From Pedobacter terrae (GTDB taxonomy: Bacteria > Bacteroidota > Bacteroidia > Sphingobacteriales > Sphingobacteriaceae): a stretch of DNA of 64,000 nucleotides. The notes beneath the pieces were generated by a model, which saw nothing but the letters and a program-made list of their open reading frames with translations, searched no databases and was not told the origin of the DNA. Of this stretch, positions 54,529 through 63,071 are shown one piece after another. A program made the translations under genes and the position numbers. How positions within the stretch are numbered: the first letter of the stretch is position 1; the number at the start of each line of letters is the position of its first letter. The stretch lies in NCBI RefSeq assembly GCF_900100705.1, contig NZ_FNCH01000006.1, positions 62,001-126,000 of the forward strand, given 5' to 3'.

Positions 54529-54563
54529 AAAAAAAAGCCCTTTAAACATATTTAAAGGGCTTT
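54529..54563 (-). terminator. Terminator of the Spt-like gene
   Basis: AAAGCCCTTTAAA (54534-54546) pairs with TTTAAAGGGCTTT (54551-54563) around CATA, then a T-run on the minus strand. It ends 19 bp after the stop at 54582. Confidence 0.92.
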
Positions 54564-54581
54564 GTAAAATTTCTATTGATC

Positions 54582-55823
54582 TTAAGCAGTAGCGAAAAGA
54601 TTCTCTTTATAATATCCGTTCTCTAACTTTTCTGCAACTTCGCTAAAAGCATCCAAAGTACGTTGTACATCTTCAAGCGTGTGTACAGCTGTTGGGATTA
54701 AACGTAATTCGATCATTCCTTTAGGAATTACCGGATACACTACGATTGAACAGAAGATGCTATAATTTTCACGTAAATCGTAGGTAATGGCTGTAGCATC
54801 TGAGAGTTCTCCTTTTAAGAAAACCGGTGTAACAACAGAATTGGTTACCCCTAAATCAAACCCACGCTCACGAAGTCCTTTTTGTAAGGTTGTAGCAATT
54901 TCCCAAAGTTTATCTTTTAACTCCGGACGGCTTTTCAATAACTCTAAACGCTTCAATAATCCGATTACCATCGGCATCGGCAAGGCTTTGGCAAAAGTTT
55001 GCGAACGCATGTTATACCTTAAGAAATTGGTAATTTCTACAGTAGACGCTACAAAAGCACCAATACCCGCCATTGATTTAGCAAATGTACCAAAGTAAAC
55101 ATCAATACCTTCAATGCAATCTTGGGCTTCGTGTGTACCTGCGCCAGTTTTACCCATGGTACCAAAACCATGTGCGTCATCAACCAGGATACGGAATTCA
55201 AAATCATTTTTAAGATCTACAATTTCTTTTAATTTACCCTGTGCACCGCTCATTCCGAAAACACCTTCGGTAATTAAAAGAATACCACCGCCAGATTCTT
55301 TCGTCAATTTGGTAGCGCGCTCCAATTGCTTACGGGCACTGTCAATATCATTGTGCTGATAGACAAATCTTTTACCCATATGCAAACGAAGTCCATCAAT
55401 AATACACGCATGCGATTCAGCATCGTAAACAATTACATCATTACGATCAACCAGGGTATCAATAATTGATACCATTCCCTGATAACCATAATTTAATAAA
55501 AATGCATCAGGTTTTCCAACAAAAGCGGCCAGTTCTTGCTCTAACTGCTCGTGAAACTTAGAATTTCCACTCATCATACGGGCACCCATCGGGTAAGCCA
55601 TACCATATTGAGCTGCAGCTTCTTCATCTGCCTTTCTAACTTCCGGGTGATTGGCTAAGCCTAAATAATTGTTTAAACTCCAAACCAAATGCTCTTTTCC
55701 TTTAAATTGCATGTGTGGTGCAATTTCTCCCTCTAATTTTGGAAATGAGAAATACCCATGAGACCATTTCTGGTGTTGACCAAGTGGCCCCATGTGCTTT
55801 GCTATCTTATCAAATATATCCAA
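54582..55823 (-). CDS. Alpha-oxoamine synthase, probably serine palmitoyltransferase
   Basis: 413 residues of the PLP alpha-oxoamine synthase family. Seen: FSLNNYLGLANHPEVRK-like WSLNNYLGLANHPEVRK, LNYGYQGMVSIID, the PLP-ring aspartate in ILVDDAHGFGTMG (about Asp215, His218), and the PLP lysine Lys249 in YFGTFAKSMAGIGAF. It condenses an amino acid with an acyl-CoA. Bacteroidota use a serine palmitoyltransferase of this type to start sphingolipid synthesis. Glycine C-acetyltransferase (kbl) or bioF are alternatives; no bio genes are nearby and the N-terminus matches Spt better. It is upstream-adjacent to ftsZ only by location. Confidence 0.8.
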   Translation of the reverse strand: MDIFDKIAKHMGPLGQHQKWSHGYFSFPKLEGEIAPHMQFKGKEHLVWSLNNYLGLANHPEVRKADEEAAAQYGMAYPMGARMMSGNSKFHEQLEQELAAFVGKPDAFLLNYGYQGMVSIIDTLVDRNDVIVYDAESHACIIDGLRLHMGKRFVYQHNDIDSARKQLERATKLTKESGGGILLITEGVFGMSGAQGKLKEIVDLKNDFEFRILVDDAHGFGTMGKTGAGTHEAQDCIEGIDVYFGTFAKSMAGIGAFVASTVEITNFLRYNMRSQTFAKALPMPMVIGLLKRLELLKSRPELKDKLWEIATTLQKGLRERGFDLGVTNSVVTPVFLKGELSDATAITYDLRENYSIFCSIVVYPVIPKGMIELRLIPTAVHTLEDVQRTLDAFSEVAEKLENGYYKENLFATA

Positions 55824-55938
55824 TGTATGTATGTGTTTTTATAATGAAATTTTGCGAATTTAAGCTTTATTCGGCTTAAAATCAACTCAAGGATTTTTCA
55901 AGGATTCGAATTAAGATTTTACTACGCTAATTTTATGC

Positions 55939-55969
55939 CAAAAAAGCCCCGATTTTACAACGGGGCTTT
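55939..55969 (-). terminator. Terminator of ftsZ
   Basis: AAAGCCCCG (55943-55951) pairs with CGGGGCTTT (55961-55969), followed by TTTTTTGG on the minus strand. It ends 20 bp after the ftsZ stop. Confidence 0.9.
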
Positions 55970-55989
55970 ATAATTATATTTGGTTTGTT

Positions 55990-57612
55990 TTAATCAACGT
56001 TATCGTGCAGAAAAGAATTGTTAGGTCTGATCTCTGTACCACCATCCTGGTCGTTACTTAAAGTAAACCTACTTACCTGCGATTCTGAAGAATGCTGAAC
56101 TTGTTGCAACTGCATTTGTTTGCGTTTGTAAGCAGGTTCATTTTCCAGTTCCTGTAAACCATTGGTTGTACGCAATTTCATGCTCAAATCTTTTAAACGT
56201 AGAATACGCTCTTTAGATTTTTTCAATTGCTCTTCCATAGATTCGTCACTTTTGTCGTCATCTAATCCAACAACCGGCATTTCGATTTCCGGTTCAGGCT
56301 GCGGCATAGGAGCTGCTGGTGTTTCGAATACAAAATTAGTTTCTGCCAATTTAACTTCGAACTCAAATCCGGTTTCCTCTGCTTCTTCCACCTGAGGTTC
56401 TTCTTCAATTAAAGTATGGCGGACCACATTATTTTCTGGCTCCTGAACTTTTTGCGGCTCTGATTTATTGAACATGCCACCAAAAAGATCTGCTTGCGAA
56501 ACTTCTTCCTTGGTTTTTAAAACAGGCTCATAAGATGGTGCTGCTTTAGGTTGAATGAAAGAATTTACCGGCTCAACAGGGCGAACAAGTGGCGCTTCTT
56601 CTGGTGTTAAAAGTGATATTTTCTTTTTATTTTTTTCTTCATGCACACGTTCTTCTGAAGTTTGGAAACCTGTTGCAATGATGGTTACAGAAAGTTTATC
56701 GCTTAAAGATTCGTCGGTACAGTTACCCCATATTAAGTCTGCTGATAAACCAGCTTTTTCCTGAATATAGTCTGTAATGATCGAAACCTCATCCATAGTT
56801 ACCTCACGCAAACCAGAACTGATGTTCAATAAAATATAACGGGCACCTTCAATTTCGTTATCTTTTAACAATGGAGAGGCCAAAGCGCCCTCTACTGCCT
56901 GCAATGCACGATCTTCGCCTTCAGCAGCGAAACTACCCATAATGGCCACACCGCTATCTTTCATTACGGTACGCACATCTTTAAAATCCACGTTGATATA
57001 ACCTGGAACCGTAATAATTTCTGCAATACCTTTCGCAGCTGTCGTTAAAATATCATCGGCCTGGCCAAAGGCAGAACCTAAAGTTAAGTTTCCAAAGATC
57101 TCGCGCAGGCGATCGTTAGAGATAACCAGGTAAGAATCTACATATTTTTTCAACTCTTCCATTCCTTCGTCAGCCTGCAGTTTACGTCTTTTTCCTTCGA
57201 AAGAAAACGGCGTAGTAATGATGGCTACAGTTAAAATGTCAAGTTCTTTAGCAGCTTTCGCAATGATTGGAGAAGCACCTGTTCCGGTACCACCACCCAT
57301 TCCTGCTGTAATAAAAAGCATTTTGGTGGTACTACCTAACATGGCCTTAATATCATCTATATTTTCTATAGCTGAGTTTTTACCCACTTCAGGAATAGAG
57401 CCAGCGCCCATTCCTTCAGTTAAACTGGCACCTAATTGTACCTTGTTAGGTATAGGACTAGATTCCAAAGCCTGGGCATCTGTATTACAAATAATAAAAT
57501 CCACACCAGTAATACCAGACAGGTACATATGGTTCACTGCGTTGCCGCCACCACCTCCAACACCAATAACTTTGATGATTGAAGATTTATCTTTTAACAT
57601 TTCGAACTGCAT
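55990..57612 (-). CDS. ftsZ: Cell division protein FtsZ
   Basis: 540 residues. The tubulin-like core (about 1-320) has IKVIGVGGGGGNAVNHM, the GTP signature ITAGMGGGTGTGASPIIA and the T7 loop region GYINVDFKDVRTVM. A long, acidic, low-complexity linker (about 320-510) follows, and the end IRPNNSFLHDNVD is the short tail that binds FtsA and other partners in Bacteroidota. It assembles the Z-ring. It is preceded by ftsA with a 129-bp gap containing three DnaA-box-like words, and ends with a terminator. Confidence 0.96.
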   Translation of the reverse strand: MQFEMLKDKSSIIKVIGVGGGGGNAVNHMYLSGITGVDFIICNTDAQALESSPIPNKVQLGASLTEGMGAGSIPEVGKNSAIENIDDIKAMLGSTTKMLFITAGMGGGTGTGASPIIAKAAKELDILTVAIITTPFSFEGKRRKLQADEGMEELKKYVDSYLVISNDRLREIFGNLTLGSAFGQADDILTTAAKGIAEIITVPGYINVDFKDVRTVMKDSGVAIMGSFAAEGEDRALQAVEGALASPLLKDNEIEGARYILLNISSGLREVTMDEVSIITDYIQEKAGLSADLIWGNCTDESLSDKLSVTIIATGFQTSEERVHEEKNKKKISLLTPEEAPLVRPVEPVNSFIQPKAAPSYEPVLKTKEEVSQADLFGGMFNKSEPQKVQEPENNVVRHTLIEEEPQVEEAEETGFEFEVKLAETNFVFETPAAPMPQPEPEIEMPVVGLDDDKSDESMEEQLKKSKERILRLKDLSMKLRTTNGLQELENEPAYKRKQMQLQQVQHSSESQVSRFTLSNDQDGGTEIRPNNSFLHDNVD

Positions 57613-57690
57613 ATCTTTATGAATCAGTTGTTTAAAAATTTTAAATTCTGTTCATTACTCCATGTAATATTAACACTTTTTCAACAGACG

Positions 57691-57737
57691 TTTTCCACAA
57701 CTGTTAATAATGTGGAAAACTCATCTTTTGTGGAAAA
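57691..57737. promoter_or_regulatory. Three TTTTCCACA-type boxes upstream of ftsZ
   Basis: TTTTCCACA at 57691-57699, its complement at 57711-57719 and again at 57729-57737. Each differs by one base from the DnaA box TTATCCACA. The first two form a 9-bp stem with an 11-base loop. They lie 79-125 bp before the ftsZ start, in the only sizeable gap of the division cluster. Confidence 0.45.
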
Positions 57738-57741
57738 GTAA

Positions 57742-59100
57742 TTAACTTTTTAAGTAATCTTCATCACTCACATTCATATCATCCTGAATGAAAGTTCTTG
57801 TTTTTGCCAGTAATTTATCGAACAAACCTGGTCCACGTTTCTCTTTTTCTTTGGCTGTTTTTGGTTTTTCCACAAAAACACCAGGTTGTTTCATTTCTTC
57901 AATTAACTCTTCTGCTTTCTGAATTCCTTTAATTAGCAAACCTACACTGGTTGCATACATAGGGCTTTTCAGATCATCGTAAATGGCTTTAGGCATATCT
58001 TCATATTTCGATAAATGCTCGTTCGGATAACCGATACGGCAATCTAAACCAGTTACATATTCAACCGCTTGAGATAAGTGTTTTAACAAAGCACCACCTC
58101 CGGTGATTACAATACCACCGATCAGTTTTTTCTCATATCCGGAAGATTTGATCTCGTAATATACGTGTTCAATGATTTCTTCCATACGTGCCTGAATAAC
58201 ATAGGCCAGGTTTTTAACCGAAATTTCTTTTGGTTCGCGACCACGTAAACCCGGAACACAAATAATTTCATTTTCTTTATTCTCTTCAGCCAATGCCGAA
58301 CCGAAACGGGTTTTCAGCAACTCGGCCTGGTTACGCATTACAGAGCAACCTTCTCTAATATCTTCGGTAACACTATTACCACCAAAAGGGATAACTGCGG
58401 TATGACGAATGATACCTTCGTGGAAAATAGCAATATCTGTAGTACCACCACCGATATCAACCAAGGCAATACCCGCTTCTTTTTCTTCCTCGCTCAACAC
58501 CGATTCAGACGAAGCCAATGGCTCAAGAATTAAATCCTGAGTTTGCAGCCCTGCATTGTTTACACATTTGATGATATTTTTTACGGCCGTAACCTGCCCT
58601 GAGATGATATGGAAGTTAGCTTCAAGGCGAACTCCCGCCATACCAATCGGATCTTTAATTCCAGGCTCATTATCGATGGTAAATTCTTGCGGTAATACAT
58701 GGATGATCTCCTCACCCGGAGGCATTACCAGCTTAAACATATCATCAATCAACTTATCGATATCTTTTTTACCGATTTCGTTGTTTAATTCTCTTCTTGT
58801 TAAAATTCCTCTGTGCTGTAAGCTCTTAATGTGCTGACCAGCGATACCCACATTTACCACCTGTATTTCTACATTGGATTGTCCGCTCGCCACCTCAACT
58901 GCCTGGGCAATGCCCTGCACTGTTTTTTGAATGTTAGAAACTACCCCGCGCGTTACTCCCGCCGATTCTGCCTTGCCTATTCCTAAGATTTCTATTTTAC
59001 CGTGTTGCGTTCTACGGCCAACGATAACACAAATTTTTGTAGTACCGATATCCAATCCTACTACGATGGGCGACTGACTGGTAAATTTTGCCTTGTCCAT
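57742..59100 (-). CDS. ftsA: Cell division protein FtsA
   Basis: 452 residues of the actin-like family. VVGLDIGTTKICVIVGRR holds phosphate-1, GIALVDIGGGTTDIAIF holds phosphate-2 and IGGIVITGGGALLKHL holds the adenosine motif. It binds ATP and anchors FtsZ filaments to the membrane. The C-terminus has a charged linker (about 400-435) and a final amphipathic stretch FDKLLAKTRTFIQDDM. It is 5 bp after the FtsQ-like gene. Confidence 0.95.
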   Translation of the reverse strand: MDKAKFTSQSPIVVGLDIGTTKICVIVGRRTQHGKIEILGIGKAESAGVTRGVVSNIQKTVQGIAQAVEVASGQSNVEIQVVNVGIAGQHIKSLQHRGILTRRELNNEIGKKDIDKLIDDMFKLVMPPGEEIIHVLPQEFTIDNEPGIKDPIGMAGVRLEANFHIISGQVTAVKNIIKCVNNAGLQTQDLILEPLASSESVLSEEEKEAGIALVDIGGGTTDIAIFHEGIIRHTAVIPFGGNSVTEDIREGCSVMRNQAELLKTRFGSALAEENKENEIICVPGLRGREPKEISVKNLAYVIQARMEEIIEHVYYEIKSSGYEKKLIGGIVITGGGALLKHLSQAVEYVTGLDCRIGYPNEHLSKYEDMPKAIYDDLKSPMYATSVGLLIKGIQKAEELIEEMKQPGVFVEKPKTAKEKEKRGPGLFDKLLAKTRTFIQDDMNVSDEDYLKS

Positions 59101-59105
59101 ATTCG

Positions 59106-60311
59106 TTAATTTTGCTGAGTTTTATACTGTTTTTCCAGGGCTTTGATTTCTTTCTCTCTCGCTTCTTTCTCTTTTTTCAATTGAGCCTCAGATTTTGCCG
59201 GCTTTGGCTGTGTTGTTGCCGTTTGCTTCGGCTTTTCTTTTTTATCCGCAGGTTTCGTTTCCTTTGGTTTTGTAGCTGACGTAACTGTCGGCTTTTTTAC
59301 TTCCTTTTTAACTGGTGCTGTTTTTTTCGGCGCTACTTTTTTAGGCTCAGCCTTTTTTGGTTCGACCTTTCGAACTTCAGTTTTTTTTGGTTCTTCTTTT
59401 TTTTCCTGACCGGCTTCAGGGCGATCATCCATTGAGGCTACGATTGTACTTCTGATTAATGAATCGGCTACAGTTCGTTGTATCCTCAAACTATCTGCTG
59501 CAGAAATTGTTTTAGCTTTTTTCCTTAATTCTGTCGAATCTCTTCTTTCACAAACAATCTGGTTCGTATACTTAATATTGATCGTTATATAAGTGTCCCA
59601 TCCTACCTGTGGCATGGCCTTTTTATAAAACAGCAACAGGTTTTTCATTTTCTTTTCAAGCGAATCGGCATTACCCAAAATAATACGCTGATTACCCACT
59701 CTTGGTATCAATTCGATATCATTTTTCTGATCCACCACAATCTGTTCGATCTGAGAATCCCAAAGGGTATCTTGCTTAATATATTGTGCAGTTTTATATA
59801 AATCTCTTGCCAATTGCGTATGTAGCGTATCTACTCTACTACCAAAAACTTCTGTAATATGACCAGTTGCCACCAGCACATTAGCGGTGAAGTTTGATGA
59901 AACAGGCATTTTCCGTCCATCGTTATCAATGTAAAAGTCTTGTCCATTCTCACTTAATATGCGGAGAACAGGCTGACGCTGTTTTACCTCGATGTGCAAT
60001 ACCCCGTCCATTTCTACATATACTTTGGCAAAACCGATGTAAGGGTTAGACTGCAGCTTTTTCTCTATTTCATGAATATTGATATTTTCGATGTTACGGT
60101 CTAAAAGCACACCCTGATCTTCCTTCAAAATAGCATCGATCTCTTCGCGTTCTATAAAATTATCTGCCCCTGGAATCAGGATTTTAACATCAGTACATTT
60201 AACCGTCTGTTTTTTCACATTGATAAAACTCAAAAGCATCACCACTCCGGCCAGGCTAATCAGCCAGGCGAAGCCGGTAAAAATTGCGCTCCAGTTTATC
60301 CTTTTAAGCAT
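59106..60311 (-). CDS. ftsQ: FtsQ/DivIB-type division protein with long basic tail
   Basis: 401 residues. A short cytoplasmic start, one membrane helix (IFTGFAWLISLAGVVMLLSF), a POTRA-like domain (CTDVKILIPGADNFIEREEI) and the FtsQ beta domain fill the first 275 residues. From about 300 on, the protein is a low-complexity tail of Lys, Pro, Ala, Glu and Thr with many KK-x-E-PKK units, placed on the periplasmic side. FtsQ links early and late division proteins. It overlaps murC by 8 bp and precedes ftsA by 5 bp. Such a tail is unusual in length. Confidence 0.85.
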   Translation of the reverse strand: MLKRINWSAIFTGFAWLISLAGVVMLLSFINVKKQTVKCTDVKILIPGADNFIEREEIDAILKEDQGVLLDRNIENINIHEIEKKLQSNPYIGFAKVYVEMDGVLHIEVKQRQPVLRILSENGQDFYIDNDGRKMPVSSNFTANVLVATGHITEVFGSRVDTLHTQLARDLYKTAQYIKQDTLWDSQIEQIVVDQKNDIELIPRVGNQRIILGNADSLEKKMKNLLLFYKKAMPQVGWDTYITINIKYTNQIVCERRDSTELRKKAKTISAADSLRIQRTVADSLIRSTIVASMDDRPEAGQEKKEEPKKTEVRKVEPKKAEPKKVAPKKTAPVKKEVKKPTVTSATKPKETKPADKKEKPKQTATTQPKPAKSEAQLKKEKEAREKEIKALEKQYKTQQN

Positions 60312-61659
60312 TGTTCAAAGTATTTTTTAGGGGATCGATAATCGTGTCGATATCTCCCGCTCCTACGGTTAAAATTAATTCAGGCTTGGTATCGTTAACA
60401 TACTGAACCACAAAATCTTTTCCACATATTTTTTTATCTGCTAAAGTGATTTTGTCCAATAAAAACTGTGAATTTACCCCGTCAATAGGCAATTCTCTTG
60501 CCGGGTAAATCTCCAATAAAATCAGTTCATCAACAGTGCTTAAAACTTTTGCAAATTCATCGGCAAAATCCCTTGTCCGCGTGAACAGGTGCGGCTGAAA
60601 AATTACCGTCAGTTTTTTATCGGGATACAATTGCCTCACGGCATCAAAGCATGCCCTCAGCTCTTCAGGATGGTGTGCATAATCATCGATATAAATCTGA
60701 TTGCCATTATTTACAATATATTCGAAGCGACGTTTAACTCCCTTAAAATTTGCAATGGCCTGCTTTATTTTCTCTGCATCAATACCCAGTTGTAAAGCAA
60801 TAGCAATGGCCACGGTTGTATTTTCGACATTGTGCTTACCAGGAAGCATTAAACTGATATCTTTTATGCTATGGATGCTATCGGTATAATCAAAAACAAA
60901 TTTCGAACCTTCTACCCTTAAATTTTCTGCTTTTGCTATTGCCGTTGAACTTGCTGCATAACTAATGCTTTTTTCAAGTGGCAATCCTTCATGTGCATAA
61001 AGTGTACCTTCGGCTTTGAGCTGGCCAGCAAACAAACGGAAAGATTCTTCGAGATGACTTTTATCTCCGTAAATATCCAAATGATCGGCATCCATAGAGG
61101 TAACTACTGCTATATCCGGATGTAGCGTCAGAAAAGAACGATCGTATTCATCAGCCTCTACCACTACCACATTATTTTCTCCAAAAAGCACATTACTGTT
61201 ATAGTTGCTGGTTATTCCACCTAAAAAAGCGGTACAATCGTAACCGGTATCTTTTAAAAGATGCGCAACAATAGATGATGTTGTGGTTTTGCCATGTGTG
61301 CCTGCAATAGCAATACAGAACATTCCTTTACTGATAATGCCTAAAACTTCTGAACGTTTTTTAAGCGCAAAACCTTTTTCTAAAAAGTGGTTTAAAATTT
61401 TCGAATCTTTTGGAATTGCTGGTGTATAAACTACTAAGGTATCATCCTGATGATCTAAAAATTCATTAGGCAATGTAGCGGTTTCATCAAGATAGGTGAT
61501 CAAAATCCCTTCCTGCGTTAAGGTTTCGGTCAGTTTTGTTTTGGTTTTATCATAACCGCAAACTACCTGTCCGCGTTTAGCAAAATAACGGGCAAGCGCA
61601 CTCATGCCGATACCACCGATACCAACAAAGAAAACCCTATTTATTTTACTTAATTCCAT
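60304..61659 (-). CDS. murC: UDP-N-acetylmuramate-L-alanine ligase
   Basis: 451 residues. Mur ligase order: Rossmann start VFFVGIGGIGMSALARYFA, the ATP loop AIAGTHGKTTTSSIVAHLL, the central EADEYDRSFLTLHPDIAVVT and the C-terminal domain with DDYAHHPEELRA. It adds L-alanine to UDP-N-acetylmuramic acid with ATP. It overlaps ftsQ by 8 bp; 82 bp of repeat-like DNA separate it from murG. Confidence 0.97.
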   Translation of the reverse strand: MELSKINRVFFVGIGGIGMSALARYFAKRGQVVCGYDKTKTKLTETLTQEGILITYLDETATLPNEFLDHQDDTLVVYTPAIPKDSKILNHFLEKGFALKKRSEVLGIISKGMFCIAIAGTHGKTTTSSIVAHLLKDTGYDCTAFLGGITSNYNSNVLFGENNVVVVEADEYDRSFLTLHPDIAVVTSMDADHLDIYGDKSHLEESFRLFAGQLKAEGTLYAHEGLPLEKSISYAASSTAIAKAENLRVEGSKFVFDYTDSIHSIKDISLMLPGKHNVENTTVAIAIALQLGIDAEKIKQAIANFKGVKRRFEYIVNNGNQIYIDDYAHHPEELRACFDAVRQLYPDKKLTVIFQPHLFTRTRDFADEFAKVLSTVDELILLEIYPARELPIDGVNSQFLLDKITLADKKICGKDFVVQYVNDTKPELILTVGAGDIDTIIDPLKNTLNNA

Positions 61660-61674
61660 TTTTATTAGATTTGA

Positions 61675-61741
61675 GATGTGAGATATGAGATACTAGACAA
61701 ATAGTCTAATCTCATATTTCACATCTAGTTTCTCATGTCTC
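61675..61741. repeat. TGAGA-type micro-repeat between murC and murG
   Basis: The sequence GATGTGAGATATGAGATA faces a near-complement containing ATCTCATATTTCACATCT, and the TGAGA word recurs several times. The two sides could form a long imperfect stem. It resembles simple dispersed intergenic sequence rather than a terminator; the murC-murG operon probably continues through it. Confidence 0.65.
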
Positions 61742-62845
61742 TTATTTAATCAATTTTAATACTTCATTCGCAATCATTTCATCTGCCTTTGGCAATGCCA
61801 TCTTTGCCAGGTTCTGAGCTAACGTTTCGCACTGTTCTTTATTGGTTAACAATGCCAGCGCTTCCTTTACCAGCGTATCTTCTGCAGAGCGATCGTTAAT
61901 TAATATTGCAGCGCCATTTTTAACCAGTGCCACCGCATTTTTGGTTTGATGGTCTTCTGCCACGTTTGGTGAAGGCACCAATATCACCGGTTTTTTAATT
62001 AAGCAAAGTTCTGCTATGGTTCCAGCTCCTGCGCGGCTAATGATTATATCTGCAGCAGCATAAGCCAGATCCATTTTATTTAAAAACTCCAGGATCCGAA
62101 CATTGGGGTGATATGCTAAACCCAATCTTTCTATAATCCCTTTATAGTAATACTTGCCTGTTTGCCAGATTACCTGCACATCTTGTGCAAGAATCTCAGG
62201 AAGGTGTTTTTCAATTGCCTTGTTCAGTGTTCCCGCACCTAAACTTCCACCGGTAACCATAATGGTCTTTTTTAATGGATCTAGTTTTAAGAGCTCCGCT
62301 CCTGCATAGTGCTTGCCTTTAATATCAACCACTTCCTGGCGTACCGGATTTCCTGTTTTCAAGATCCTATCGGCCGGAAAAAACTGGTCCATGTCATCAA
62401 AAGCGACACAGATTTTCGAAGCCTTTTTACCTAACCATTTATTGGTTATCCCTGCATAAGAATTCTGTTCCTGAATGAGGTAAGGAATTCCCTTTAAAGA
62501 AGCCGCATACAAAAGCGGCCCTGAAGCATAACCACCAACACCAACTACGGCATCGGGCTTAAAATCATTAATAATCTGCATGGCTTTACGCACACTACCG
62601 ATAACCTTGAGCGGAAGTGCCAGATTTTTAATAATCGAGCCACGTTGCATCCCGCTAATGTTTAAGCCTATAATTTTATATCCGGCTGCAGGAACTTTTT
62701 CCATTTCCATGCGGCCTATTGCACCCACAAACAAGATTTCACAGGTTGGCACCATGCGTTTTAGCGCATTGGCTATGGCTACGGCGGGAAAAATATGCCC
62801 ACCGGTGCCACCACCTGATATGATAATTTTTGGGGAATTATTCAT
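61742..62845 (-). CDS. murG: UDP-GlcNAc:undecaprenyl-PP-MurNAc-pentapeptide GlcNAc transferase
   Basis: 367 residues of the GT28 family. SGGGTGGHIFPAVAIANAL at the start, then VGVGGYASGPLLYAA, IQEQNSYAGITNKWLGK, TGGSLGA and a donor-binding SRAGAGTIAELCLIKKPVILVP. It transfers GlcNAc to lipid I to make lipid II at the inner face of the membrane. It is 82 bp from murC and 226 bp from ftsW in the same direction. Confidence 0.97.
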   Translation of the reverse strand: MNNSPKIIISGGGTGGHIFPAVAIANALKRMVPTCEILFVGAIGRMEMEKVPAAGYKIIGLNISGMQRGSIIKNLALPLKVIGSVRKAMQIINDFKPDAVVGVGGYASGPLLYAASLKGIPYLIQEQNSYAGITNKWLGKKASKICVAFDDMDQFFPADRILKTGNPVRQEVVDIKGKHYAGAELLKLDPLKKTIMVTGGSLGAGTLNKAIEKHLPEILAQDVQVIWQTGKYYYKGIIERLGLAYHPNVRILEFLNKMDLAYAAADIIISRAGAGTIAELCLIKKPVILVPSPNVAEDHQTKNAVALVKNGAAILINDRSAEDTLVKEALALLTNKEQCETLAQNLAKMALPKADEMIANEVLKLIK

Positions 62846-62859
62846 TTTTATTTTTTATC

Positions 62860-63071
62860 TATTTTTTACCACTGAGTGCACTGAGTTCTCACAGAGCGCA
62901 CTGAGCTTTTATTCTTTTCTTTTAACCACAAAAAACACTAAGCCAAGCGCTTAAAATATTTCTGCGTGTTCTCGGTGCTTTCCTCCGTGTGCTCTGTGGT
63001 TAAACCTTTTTTTTACTTTATTATTTTTAAATAGATTGCTTCGTCATTCTTCCTCGCAATGACGACCAATC
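62860..63071. repeat. Intergenic repeats between murG and ftsW
   Basis: Two element types lie side by side. One is a CACTGAGTGCACTGAG/TGCTCTGTGGTTAAA-type sequence (about 62868-63006) that faces itself: ACCACTGAG... on one side and ...CTCTGTGGT on the other. The second is a hairpin with CGTCATT (63042-63048) and AATGACG (63058-63064), flanked by GATTG and CAATC. The second shares its GTCATT/AATGAC word with the elements at 13431 and 16931. Confidence 0.7.

Noticed and set aside
57218..57622. 134-codon frame opposite ftsZ
   Set aside because: It is the antisense of the conserved GTP-binding core of FtsZ; the pro/ala-rich sequence is a by-product of that codon use.
57691..57737. Chromosome origin near ftsZ
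   Set aside because: Only three single-mismatch boxes, no A/T-rich unwinding block and no dnaA or dnaN gene nearby.
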